Assembly (NCBI RefSeq): GCF_037038585.1
Contig: NC_092520.1
Location: 13,027,001-13,091,000, forward strand
Reading direction: 5' to 3'
DNA length: 64,000 nucleotides
From: Patagioenas fasciata
Taxonomy: Eukaryota; Chordata; Aves; Columbiformes; Columbidae
Below, piece after piece: positions 1-10,995 of this stretch (position 1 is the stretch's first letter; every line of letters starts with the position of its first letter). The notes under the pieces were generated by a model. The model was not told the DNA's origin, did not search any database, and worked only from the letters and a program-made list of their open reading frames with translations. The position numbers were made by a program, and so were the translations under genes.

Positions 1-99
1 TTACTGAAAAACTGCTTAACTTGCTTGTGATCTGAACCTGTTGTTAGTGTGCCTGTGTTGTGGCCTCTGGCTGTGAAGAACATCTCTGGTAGTCTCACG

Positions 100-688
100 A
101 GAGGGGCTAACAGCAAACAGCCACTTGAAGGAGGTGATTGTCCCGCTCTGCTCTGCACTGGAGCGGCCTCACCTGGAGCACTGTGTGCAGGTCTGGGTGC
201 CACAGGATAAACAGGATATAAAGCTACTGGAGAATGTCCAGAAGAGGCTATGAAGTTGGTGAAGGGTTTGGAAGCAAAGCCGTATGAGGAGCGGCTGAAG
301 TCACTTGGTTTGTTCAGCCTGGAGGAGACTGAGGGGAGACCTCATAGCAGCTGCAGCTTCCTCACAAGGGGAGGAGGAGGGGCAGGCACTGAGCTCTTCT
401 TTCTGGTTACTAGTGACGGAACTCGAGGAAATGGCAAGAAGATTTGTCAGGGGAGGTTTAGGTTGGACATTAGGAAAAGGTTCTTCACCCAGAGGGTGCT
501 GGACACTGGAACAGGCTCCCCAGGGAGGTGTCACGGCCCCAAGCCTGACAGTGTTCAAGAAGAGACTGGACAACACCCTCAGACACATGGTGTGAACTGT
601 GGGGTTGTCCTGTGCAGGGACAGGAGTTGGACTCAATGATCCTTGTGGGTCCCTTCCAACTCAGGACATTCTGTGATTCTATAACTGT
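100..688 (+). mobile_element. CR1 LINE, 5'-truncated 3' end
   Basis: This is the 3' part of a CR1 non-LTR retrotransposon. It begins within the C-terminal part of ORF2 (the stretch corresponding to the CR1 motif for polymerase end, '[19 protein letters not shown]'-like, is recognisable around 127-190) and runs through the 3' untranslated region to the hallmark end 'cattctgtgattctat'. Frameshifts and stops break the reading frame, so it is a dead copy. CR1 copies are normally truncated at the 5' end like this. The left boundary is approximate. Confidence 0.88.
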
Positions 689-928
689 GTTAGCATTCAG
701 AGAAGACTGAAAGTCTCGATGAGGACTGACTGGAAGCATGGCTTTGGACCATGGGCTGTCTGAGACTATTCCTTCTGGAACAAGACAGAGTCTGTAAAAA
801 CAATTATTTAAATATATTTACACATCTGCACACAGCACACATACACAGGCACTATGATGAAAGAAAAAAAATGACAAAGCTTTAAACACTTGGTCTCACT
901 TGACTTCAGAGATGGCTAAATGGAGAAC

Positions 929-1055
929 ACATCACAGCAGGCACCCCGCCATGGTCTCAGTGCACATCACAGCAGACACCCCACCAGGTATCTCCGCAGT
1001 AGGCAGCACACAAGCATCAGCGCAGGCACCTCACCAGACATCACTCCAGGCTCAG
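929..1055. repeat. short imperfect tandem repeat, period about 35 bp
   Basis: The motif 'acatcacagcagRcacccc' occurs at 929 and again at 964, followed by a third, more diverged copy ('gcgcaggcacctcaccagac') near 1019. The unit is CAGCA/CACC rich. It is a small minisatellite-like patch with no sign of coding function. Confidence 0.55.
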
Positions 1056-1208
1056 GAAAGGAGAAGCAGTAGCATCCGAGAGCATCCAATTGTTGTGTTG
1101 GTGGAAAGAAGAGTTCTGAAGGTGTTGTTTCTGCTCCTCAGCTGACTTCTAAGGAGCTTTATGCACATTTAGTCCAAAATGGTAAAAAATGACTTTCCTT
1201 CCATTGAC

Positions 1209-1228
1209 TATATATATATATATATATA
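1209..1228. repeat. (TA)10 microsatellite
   Basis: Ten uninterrupted TA dinucleotides. Likely polymorphic in length. Confidence 0.95.
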
Positions 1229-1390
1229 CATCATGTCCCAAAAAATACAATTTTCACAGTGAAATTTGGCCTCTGGCTGGACATGCAGAACATGATGTTG
1301 GGCAGCCCATGCCCACCAGCAATGGGGAGAGCAATCCTGTGACAGCATTGTGTACAGGAATCGTGTTTCCATGGGGCTTGTCTCTCTCAG

Positions 1391-1420
1391 AAAAAAAAAA
1401 AAAAAAGAAAAAGAAAAAAA
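1391..1420. repeat. A-rich tract
   Basis: A run of A interrupted by three G (A16-G-A5-G-A7). I do not see a retrotransposon body upstream with a matching 3' end, so it is listed as low-complexity sequence. Confidence 0.85.
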
Positions 1421-1429
1421 GCAGTGGTG

Positions 1430-4400
1430 CAGAAAAGAAACGACCATTTACTATTCTCAGATGCTTCTTTCACAGAATCTGGTTGGCTGGTAAGCACACC
1501 ATGCCCACGAGCCGGGGGAAGGAGCCGCCACAGGGAGCCAAGCCTAGAGATGCCTGACCGGCTTCTCTGTCTAGTGAAGGGAATAACTTCATATTGTAAA
1601 AGTGGTTTTCAGTAATCTTGCTGGAATCTCTAGGCTGCCAATAGAGTCTTGCTCCAACACTCTCCTGTGTTAGACAGGGGAAAATATTTGGGTTTCTATT
1701 TAAAATGAGGAATAATATGTTCTCTGAATTAGGACAGCCGAGGACTTAGTGTGCCTGGAGTAGCACAGCATGAGGAATTATCGTATTTAAATTCACATTC
1801 TGGTGTCCAGGAGCAAACCCCTCGCTATTGCCCTAAGATGTGGGACATGAATTAGCCACGTCTTACTCCGCAGGCACACACATTTAACTTCTGGATTCCT
1901 TTTCAAGGTCACTTCTTCATTTACAGATTTTTTTTTACTGTCTGTTTACAAGAGATTTCAAATGGTTCTTTAAGAAACATGGGAGTATTTCTGCTACAGA
2001 GTATGATTGTTGAGTTACTAAAAATATACGACACTGAACTTTTTTTCTGAGCTCATTCTATTGTTAATCTTGATACAGAGGTAATCCTGGTAAGGAAATC
2101 GGCATTGGCACCAATGGTTTGGAAAATGAAGCCTCATGTCGATGCAGCGCAGTGTAGGAACAAATGAATACATTAAAACATACTAACACATGGGCTGGAA
2201 ATGGAAGAAACACTCCAGGCCTTGCTCTGGGCTCCGCTTGTACAACTCAAGAGGGTCATTATATTCTTGCTGTCTTCCTGCCATGGTTACTTGAAGAACT
2301 GTGCTGAGGCAGTGGCTCCAGTGCAGATCTGGCTTACAAAAGATGTAATTTGTAAGGGTGACTAGGACTAAGCTGCTTTTTTGCAGGGAGTTTGTGCATT
2401 TCCAGTCCAGGCTCACTGGACAGCAGTGATTTTCTGTGCAAACTCTTCCCACACCGAAGGCACAGCGCGTGGCCGTGCAAATATGGCTCTAGACAACATT
2501 CCTGCTGTGGTTTGAATTTTATGTACTATAAGCGTTGTTATTCAAGTATTGAGTCCAAGGAGCAAAAAAGATCAGGTCACACATTTCAAATGGCAGTATT
2601 TTGTGGATTTCCTGTTTATATTTCAAATACTAGGAGGCTAACAATTTGGTCATTTCATTTATAGATGTTTTGGTTGATTCTGGCATCCAGTATTTGCCCA
2701 CCCCTGCTGTTTTTGCAGTAGCCCTTTCCTGTATTTGACAATATCTCCCTCTGTTATTTCTACACGCCAGGCCAAGCTCATTCCCCAGCTCTCATCCGCA
2801 AGGTGGTTATAGAAGAACTGAGCCATATGTGACTGTGAGTTTAGACAGTTGCACATGAACAGCCAACATGCTCTTAAACAGTAAGACAACTTTCTGGAAA
2901 TTATTTTCAAGGAAGAGTGAAGGGAAAAGGATGGCATGACTTTATTTATTTGAGGGCGGGGAGAACTGTCAAGGCCAAGGTATATCTGTCTTTATTAATA
3001 TATCAGTAAGATATGTAGCAATATACAAATTTATTTCAGTTCTTAGTATCTTACCATATCCAGGTGGATCAGAAGGTCTTTAAATCAATATGATGGGACT
3101 ATTAAACATGTACACTTCATGCAAAGGCAGTTGTATTATTTATTTTCAAATTATTTTCAAAATAATTCCTTTCAAAAATAAGTAAATTAATTTCAAAGTC
3201 AGAGTGAGTGGGAGTTCTAACAGGATGAAACTGGGTTTGACTCAATGTTTTCATTCCCTGGTGACATTGGAGCATAATACTTCATGGATCAGGGAAAGCT
3301 ATGGGATCTTCAAACATCGGTATCCAACACTTTACTTTTTTTTTTTTTCTTTGAAAGAAACTACTTTTACAGCAAATGGCTCACAGGGGTGGTGAGAACC
3401 AGGAGATGAATGTTACCTTGCAATACCTTGCCTTGCATTTTATCCATGGCCTGAAGGCCCATGTGTGTCTCTTGATTCTGCCGTGGCAGTCCCAGGACAA
3501 GAGCTGGATCCAGCAGCATCTGGCTTCTGGGGACCCTCACTCCTGCCAGGACTGGGCCCTCCAGCCCTTGGAGCTGCCTTTTTTCCAACATTTCAAAATC
3601 TCAAAAGTTTGTTTTTTCTTTTTTTCTTTTCTTTTTTTTTTTTTTTTAAACCACAGAGGAAAAAAAAACAAAGCAGAAAAAAAAAAAACTGAACAGGAGG
3701 ATAGTTTTATTCAGGACAGGTTTGAATCCGCCATATAATTTAGGCAATATACTTTGAATTATATATAGATTTAACATTTACTCTTCAGAAGCTTAAAGTT
3801 CCTTAAAAGGTCACATTTCATTTTGTATTAGAACATGCTGTGTTGGCTTTCTGCTTGTGTTTTTTTTGCACGTATGAGCGCTTAAGGTAAAATGTTTTCT
3901 ACTTCCAAAAGCAGCAAGTGTACAGACACTTAATAAAAGAATGTTTTCTTCGTGCCCGTTTCTGGTCAGTAAGAATTTTTCCTCTCTCTATAGAGTAGCA
4001 GGGTAGAAGAATTTGGACTGATTTCTTCAGGTTTCCATCTCAGATTCTCCAGAGACCAATGAATATCATAATGATACAAAATTATTCTTCATGTTCAACA
4101 CCATTCGCAAAAAATTTCCTTTCTAACTCATCACATCAATCTCAGCTGCCCGCTTTGTTTTTATGAGTTCTGGGAAATCAAAACATAAACCAATTTACTT
4201 TAGCAATCATAACTTCAACCAGACAAGAAACAAAACTCGTGCCAGTCCTTCTCTCTTCCCCATCAGGTTTAGAAGAGGCATGCCTGAAGTTAATGGAGTA
4301 GTGCCTGAGGCATATCTACCAGAGTAAGCCAGAAAAGAATGAGGTCCATGATATTTATTCTAAATGTTACAACAGTGGTCTGGTTTTGACTCTGTTAAAC

Positions 4401-4960
4401 CGAGCATGGACCCAGCTACGTCATGTCAAAGATTTAGTACTAAATCAAAAGATCAATTTAATCTATAGATTAAATAGATTATACTATTATATAATTAGAT
4501 AATAAACTTCTATTAAATAGATTATGTTATTATAGATCTGCTTAAACATGCAGCATTGCACTGGTTTAACTAAACTGGTGCAACTCTGACAAGAGTGGCT
4601 GTAATATAATTTGAGGGTCCACAACAATTTTTAGTTTATTCAGATTTAAATGAGTCGGATAGCAGAACTTTGCTGATCTGACCTCTTTTGGAGGACATCT
4701 GCATGCAGGTTGCAGTCGGCAGATGCAGGAGACCATGCTCAGAGCAGGGCGCTTGCCCTGGGGTCTCTGCGGAGGAGGTCGGTCATCTGTTTGCAGCCAA
4801 GCTGCAGAGCCACAGGTTCTGTGTTTGAAGCAGTAGTTAATGAAGCTCTGGAGTAAAGTGGCAAGAAAAACTGGTATGGTCCCTGCAGTTATGGAGCTGT
4901 AAAGAAAAAGTCAACTCCGAAGCTGAGAAAACATGAAGTGTCTCTGAACTTAAAGTGAAA
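1430..4960. other. AT-rich non-coding stretch
   Basis: I see no gene, splice-bounded open frame or recognisable repeat body in this stretch. It is AT-rich, especially 2,940-4,650, and includes a T-rich/A-rich pair at 3,608-3,688. The reading frames present are short and look like chance. Confidence 0.6.
3608..3688. repeat. adjacent T-rich and A-rich tracts
   Basis: About 40 bases of mostly T (3,608-3,647) are followed after a short spacer by A-rich sequence (3,656-3,688). The two arms are complementary and could fold as a hairpin in single strands. They are also prone to length error in sequencing. Confidence 0.8.
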
Positions 4961-5303
4961 TCACAGAATCACAGGATTGGAAGAGACCTCAAAAGCTCAT
5001 CCAGTCCAATCCCCCGGCCAGAGCAGGAACACCCAGATGAGGTTACACAGGAAGGTGTCCAGGCGGGTTTGAATGTCTCCAGAGAAGGAGACTCCACAAC
5101 CCCCCTGGGCGGCCTGTTCCAGGGTCTGTCACCCTCACTGAGAAGAAGTTTCTTCTCAAATTTAAGTGGAACCTCTTGTGTTCCAGTTTGAACCCATTAC
5201 CCCTTGTCCTATCATTGTTTGTCACCAAGAAGAGCCTGACTCCATCCTCATGACACTCATCCTTTATATATCTGTAAACATGAATGAGGTCAATCACTGC
5301 AAA
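4961..5303 (-). mobile_element. CR1 LINE 3' end, reverse orientation
   Basis: Read on the minus strand, this ends with the CR1 terminus (the plus strand starts 'tcacagaatcacaggattgg'). It carries the conserved C-terminal pattern of CR1 ORF2, including a block close to '[18 protein letters not shown]'. The subfamily resembles that of the copy at 43,212-43,680. Truncated and non-functional. Confidence 0.9.
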
Positions 5304-8300
5304 GTACAAGGAAAAGAGGAAAAGGAAAAGAACTGGAGAAAGAAGACAAAATGCATGTGTGTGCGTTTATCAGAGAGACAGAGTCACAGCTGTGCTACAG
5401 AAAGAAATGCTGTCTTCCACCCGATCCATCAGCAGCAGATGACTTCAGGTTTATTACTATCACCTGCTACTTACAGTCCAGAGAATAGCCACAGTCTCCT
5501 GCTTGATTCTTTAGAGGTTTGTGGATAACTCAATTGAAATATGATATTTTGATTTAATGGTAGGCAAAGGAACATCATTTTTCTATCACACCAGCCTATA
5601 GGGAAATGTTTCTCTCTGGAGCCAGCTGCTGCCTTGTGCAGATGCAGCTACTGCATGGAGCATCCCTCTGCCACACTCACCAGCACATCAGTCTGCCTGA
5701 ACACACCAGCCATGAAAACAGACTGAGAAAATACCCCAAGGGAAAACATAGATCATTTAAAATGCAAGGAGAAAATGAATTCTTCAGAACACTGTCCCTT
5801 CCTAGGAAAACCCTCATAACTCACCAGCCTGCTTCACCCAGCGGGCACAGGGCGGCGGGGGGTTGTGCACATGCCTAATTTAGCTTTGCAAATGTGTCAG
5901 CGGGCATGGGATGGAAATCTACCAAAAGTTTAAGAAACTGAAAGGGTGAAGATCTCAACTTTTGAATGCAAGAAACGTAAACCAAAGCTGACTACGGGTG
6001 CCCCAGCTTCAGCCCTCCTGGCTCACGGGGACTGCAGGGGGTGGCTCCTGAATGGATCACCTGAGTGGTGGTGCCAGTGGAGTGAGAGACAGATGTGGCT
6101 TTTGAGGGTAAACCAGCCCATCCCAAGTCAGGAATTTGGTGTGATTCATCTCATCCTGAAAGCAGGCACCTCCGCTCATGTGGGACAAATTTTACAACCT
6201 AAATTGGGTGAAGCTAATGCCATCTTTGTACCCCTTCCAGGTTAGAAAGCTTTGAAAGTAGTCTGCAGTTGTAGATCCATTTTGGGTAGGAATAATCTCT
6301 CTTTACGCCATTCAGAAAGCAGATAGCCAAGTCTGAAGTAGTTGCTTTAGGCTTTCTTTGTCATCACTGGAGAAGAATGGGCAACTCCGGAGAAAGATTC
6401 ATCTGTTTTATGAGAGCTGATAGGCTGGTTGGCTGAATCATCCCCTGGCAATGATCACTGCCTTCTGTTAAGGCAGGTCACTGTTAACAAAAAATGCTTA
6501 AAAATAAGAATAAGACGTTTTGGAGATACAGAAAATATTTTATGAGATGGAGATGCAGGGGTTTACTAGCAAGTGGAGAACCCAGGACTGATTCAGTATT
6601 TGCAGGTCCACTGCTGAAGGCACTGGACAGAAGTGAAGGGGGGGCTTCCCAAAGCTACTTACACATGTGCCAGACAAATCAAATCCCACAACTTCTCTGA
6701 TCTCAGACAAAATAAGGAGTGTGACTCCCAGAGTAGCCTCTGAGGATGGGACTTAAAACCCTGTTCAGTCGGGCAATTCGTGCCATGTTGGATGCAGCTT
6801 TACAGGGCTGACACCTCAGCCAAGGTGTCTACCCAGCAGCTGGCTGTCTAGCCCTGTGTATGTATATAGATCTACATGTACATACATATACACAGAGAGA
6901 ATTAAAATGCACTGACATGGAAGGAGTTGCTGAAGCTCACTTTGTGCCCCAGCACACCGGTTAAAAGCGCAAAGAGCTCAGTGAAGCACTGGGTTGGTTG
7001 ATGTGAGCAGAAGCTGCTGTGCTGCACCGTGTATGATCGATATTGCCAGTTACTACAGGGTGAGTCTGTGCTTGTGCATTCAGAATTAGGAATTTATATT
7101 GGTACGAACAGCAAAGCAGTTTTATCTGAACTAGATATTTCTGTATCAAAAGTTCACTGGCATTGAGCATAACGATTTAGACTAGGAACTGTCATCATTA
7201 AAGCTGCATATCCTTTGCCCTCTTCTGCATCTTCCTGGATGAAGTGTTTTGCTGGATGAAGGGTTTAGGTTTTGCTTTTGTGTTACTCTTAACGCAAGAT
7301 TATTGAGACAGCGCTACTTCTTTGGATACACTTGTAACATTTTTTAAACTTAAGTAATTGTATTAAATTGTCATAGAGCTCTGCAATTTCATAATGAAAG
7401 AAGACAAATTAAAGGATATTTTTCTGTGTACAGAAAAATGCATGTTATAATCCTTTCAAACTTTTTAGATGCAGAATACACAGATGCTGTAAATTACACA
7501 ACCAGTTTTCCTGCAAAGTTATGCTTCATTTTTTTGTGAGTGGTCCCTTTAATTTTAACAGGCCTGCATGTTAGAATAAAATTAAACAGATGAGTGTTTG
7601 CATGTCACAGCCTTAGGGAGCCAGCATATATCAGCCAAAATGTATAATACAACTGAGTGCTGTATATACAGGTTATAACTGCTCTTTTAAAAATAGATTC
7701 TTGGGTTAGAAAAGGGGATGTGACTGAACTATTTGAACTAAAAGAGAACATAGACTTTAGAACAAATGTACATAAACCAGCTAGGAATGTATTTAGATTG
7801 GAAATGAGAAGAACCTCTTGAACCATCAGAAGGTGAGAACCTCCTTCTGACAGGAAAAATGGATATGGAGGATGAAACCAGCTGTGAGATACACCTTGGC
7901 TGGTTTAGCACAATCTCATGACAGCAATGCAGTGTAATGATCCAGGAACTCTGTTCCAGCCATCTTCTGGGTCTAGTATAATATGAGTATTTTATGTAAA
8001 TAACCTCCACGGTTCTTTACGACGAGTGCTTGAATCTCCACTAATCACCATCCAGCTCATTATGTTCAAGTACTTCAACATGAAAGCTTTAAGGTAGAAT
8101 CAGGTCCTCTTTGGCAGAGATAATTGGGCCGGTGGAAATGGCTGACAGCCTTCAGTGTCTGCAGTGGGAGGTGGGAAGATGAAGGTGATTGCAGCATGTC
8201 CCTCAGCGGCATCAAAGAGAACACATTGATCAAAGGAAGAACAAAAGAGGGCAGAAGAATGACGGATCTGAGAACAACACCGTGTTTTGCTCATTAGCTG

Positions 8301-8440
8301 GAGAGTCAAATTGCAGCAAATGTCCTCAGCAGTCACACAGAGTGAAAGCCTAGGGGATGATGCATGGTGAAAAGTGGTTGTGAAACAGGTAAATTAATGT
8401 CTAGATGCACAGGTAGCAATGTTGAAAGGAAAATGAAAGT
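5304..8440. other. non-coding stretch, nothing recognised
   Basis: I see no gene, RNA gene or recognisable transposon here. Short open frames up to about 120 codons are present and unremarkable. Confidence 0.55.
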
Positions 8441-8798
8441 GATGTTACTTGATCCTTAAATATTTCAGGTGTTTCTGCCCCAAGAGTGAAACATGGGCTT
8501 TTCTGTGGAAAGTATCTGAATTTTGCAACGAGAATTATTCCGGATTTTTGAGAAACACATCACCCCTTGATGTGGTGAACATATTCACCTGTGAAGTGCT
8601 GATAAGGGCTCATCTGGGCTCTGCTGTTTGGGGAATACCCTAAACTCGAGCCTTCCACATCCCATGGGCATGGAGGACCTTCACAGGATGAACCTATGGT
8701 GATGATTTTCCTCAAGAAAGAGAAATGTGGAAATTCTGTCAGCAGCCCTTCCATGTATCAAATAAATTTGACTCAAATCTGAAAAAAAAAAAAAAAAA
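8440..8798 (+). other. possible 3' end of a retrocopy (AATAAA plus poly-A)
   Basis: A canonical AATAAA signal lies at 8,761-8,766 (overlapping 'caaataaat'), followed 16 bases later by an uninterrupted A17 tract at 8,782-8,798. That order is how a reverse-transcribed polyadenylated mRNA would look in the genome. I do not recognise the 300 bases upstream as any gene. The sequence right after the A tract, 'tcatcat', also occurs at 7,192-7,198 and could be a target-site duplication, but seven bases may match by chance. Processed retrocopies are rare in birds, so treat this as a weak call. Confidence 0.3.
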
Positions 8799-8805
8799 TC
8801 ATCAT

Positions 8806-10664
8806 ACTACTAATAAGCTCTACAACTTGTCGGGCAGATTGCATTAGTGTACTCTTAGGCATCATTAATGTCAGAAACAAGAGGATGGACTTGAGGGCCA
8901 TCAGCCTGCTCGGCTCCACTGCCTTTTTGTATTAGCAGGTGCCGAGGACAAGTACTGAGAAAGCAATTAAGGATTATCTTGTTTCTCATGGTGTGGCTTG
9001 GAATTAGTTTCTTCCCACAGCTGCCATTTCACCGGCTGTTTGGTGGCTGCAAAGTTATTCCTTCGGGAAAGCAAACAGGTGGCTCCTTCCTCGCACCCAA
9101 AATGCTCCGGTCTCTGTTATTCAGGTGCCACATGACTGCAGCAAAACAAGGCAGTTGCTCTCGCAAGATGGTACGCTTAGAAACAGAGAGATGTTGCTTC
9201 TGGTCAAGTCAAACATGGGTGCCCCACAATCTCCATATGGAAGGTATGTGAAAACTCAAGGGTATTATAATAGTTTCTTCTTCACACAAGAAATAGAGAG
9301 GCTTTTGCAAGAATCAACAAGGAATCAAGAGAGAAAAAGTAACCTGTTCATGAAAGAGACTATAAACTCCAGAAACAATCTTCTGTAAGTACTGAGAGTG
9401 CCACAACCGACCTTAACTGCAATTACACAGCTACAGCTTCTTGCCCACCTCTACAAGTGGCAGACAGACTTGGGATTCATAGACTCCTCTTGGATTTTAG
9501 AGTTTCCTTTTCATCTTTTAGGGGGAGTGGCCTCTTTTGCGACTGTTCCCTGTTCCTTTCCTTTGGAGGTGCACTCCCCTTGGAGCTGGGCTGGTCAGTG
9601 AGAGCTGCAGCATCTCCTGGAGAGGGGACACGGTGGCTGCAGGAGGTTCATGATGGAGTCTGTGGGTTGGGAGCTGCTCGACATTACCTCTCCTCCCACA
9701 TCACCAGTGCTTCTGTCACCCCACAACCTTTCACCCTGACCAGCGGAGCTCCATGGGGCTATGTGATTTCAGGAGGGGCCCTACAGCCCAGCCATGGGCA
9801 AGGGCAAGGACACTGTCTGCTTTTGTGCTGTAGCAGAAGACCATGCACCTTGCTGGGGGGCTATTTTTGAAGGGGTGACGTGGCATAGCAGTGGGGCTGG
9901 TGCAGAAACTGCTGGCTCCACCTCCTGTTTTGTGCTGGGGTAGGAGGCGGTGGCAGGGTGCTGTCTCTCTCCTGCCTGCCCAGCTTTCCTCCAGACCATT
10001 TTAGGACTGTGCTAATCCCCTAAATTTAACCAGTGATGTCAAAGGCTCATGTTAGCTCCTTGCACTGAGTCCTGCACCCACACATGCCGACAGGAGCCAG
10101 GAATAACTCCACCACCACGTAGATTTGAAACCCATCCCAAGAGATGCCGCTCGATGCTCGTTTTTGTAACACAGACCCCTGAGCCATGGCTGTGCAGGTG
10201 GAGCAGCACCAGAGCTGGGGCGGAAGGAGATGCTGGTGCTGGGCAAACTCACCACAGGAGAGCTGGATACGGCCGGCAGTGTAAGGAGAAACCCCTTAAG
10301 GTAAGCTGGAAAGAGAGCGGTGTTATTTATTTATCCAGTGGTGCCTGGAGAGCAGGCGTGGGGATGGCTATGTTTGGTTTGGCTGCTGAACTGACAAACT
10401 AGAGGGGGAAAGAAAACCCACTCTGGTGTGGATTTAAATATATGTTACTTTTGTTGTTGTTGTTTTTGTCATTAAAATTGCAAAGGGAAGAAGTAAAGTT
10501 CTGTTCAAAACAAAATGTTGAATGGAGCTGGAAATGACTGCTTCCACTTTGGGTGCTGGTAAAGGAAAACAATGAAAACAAAGGGCTTGATTCACCAAAA
10601 TACTGGGGAGGTGGCAGCCCCCCCTGCCAGTTTCCCATCCACCCCTCTCTCCCTTCCTGACCCC
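8806..10664. other. non-coding stretch, nothing recognised
   Basis: No gene or repeat is recognised. GC content rises towards 10,000, which explains longer chance open frames. A small (TTG)n run lies near 10,450-10,465. Confidence 0.5.
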
Positions 10665-10995
10665 GAGAGCCAGGGGTGCAGCACCCACCAGTGTTTGGGA
10701 TGTGGACAAGCTCCCACCCAGCTCCTCCCCGACCTGCCCTGCGAGGTGGTGCCCAGAATGGCTTTCCTAGGAAAAAGCGTCTGTTTTCAGACAGAATTTG
10801 CACACCACAGGGGGATGGCCTTTCTCATCCCATTGCCTGGTGTAACCCTATGTCTCCATTCACCCTGCTCATTTTGGGGAGCGCAGAGCTTGCAGCTGCG
10901 CAGATGTTTAGCAGAAGACAGGCCCTGGTGTGAAGACCTTTCCCGCACCATTTCAGAAGAACTGGTGAGCAGGACAAGCTGAGACAGATGGAATT
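10665..10995. repeat. duplicated segment, copy A
   Basis: This segment aligns directly, in the same orientation, with 14,912-15,230. Shared blocks include 'acccaccagtgtttgggatg', 'gacaagctcccacccagctc', 'atcccattgcctggt' and 'agatgtttagcagaagacag'. By eye it is about four-fifths identical with one gap of about 17 bases (copy A is longer near 10,778-10,800). The similarity stops abruptly at both ends. Frames are open across the homology on both strands, which argues against a single conserved coding frame. Either a local duplication or two copies of a dispersed repeat that I cannot name. Confidence 0.8.
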
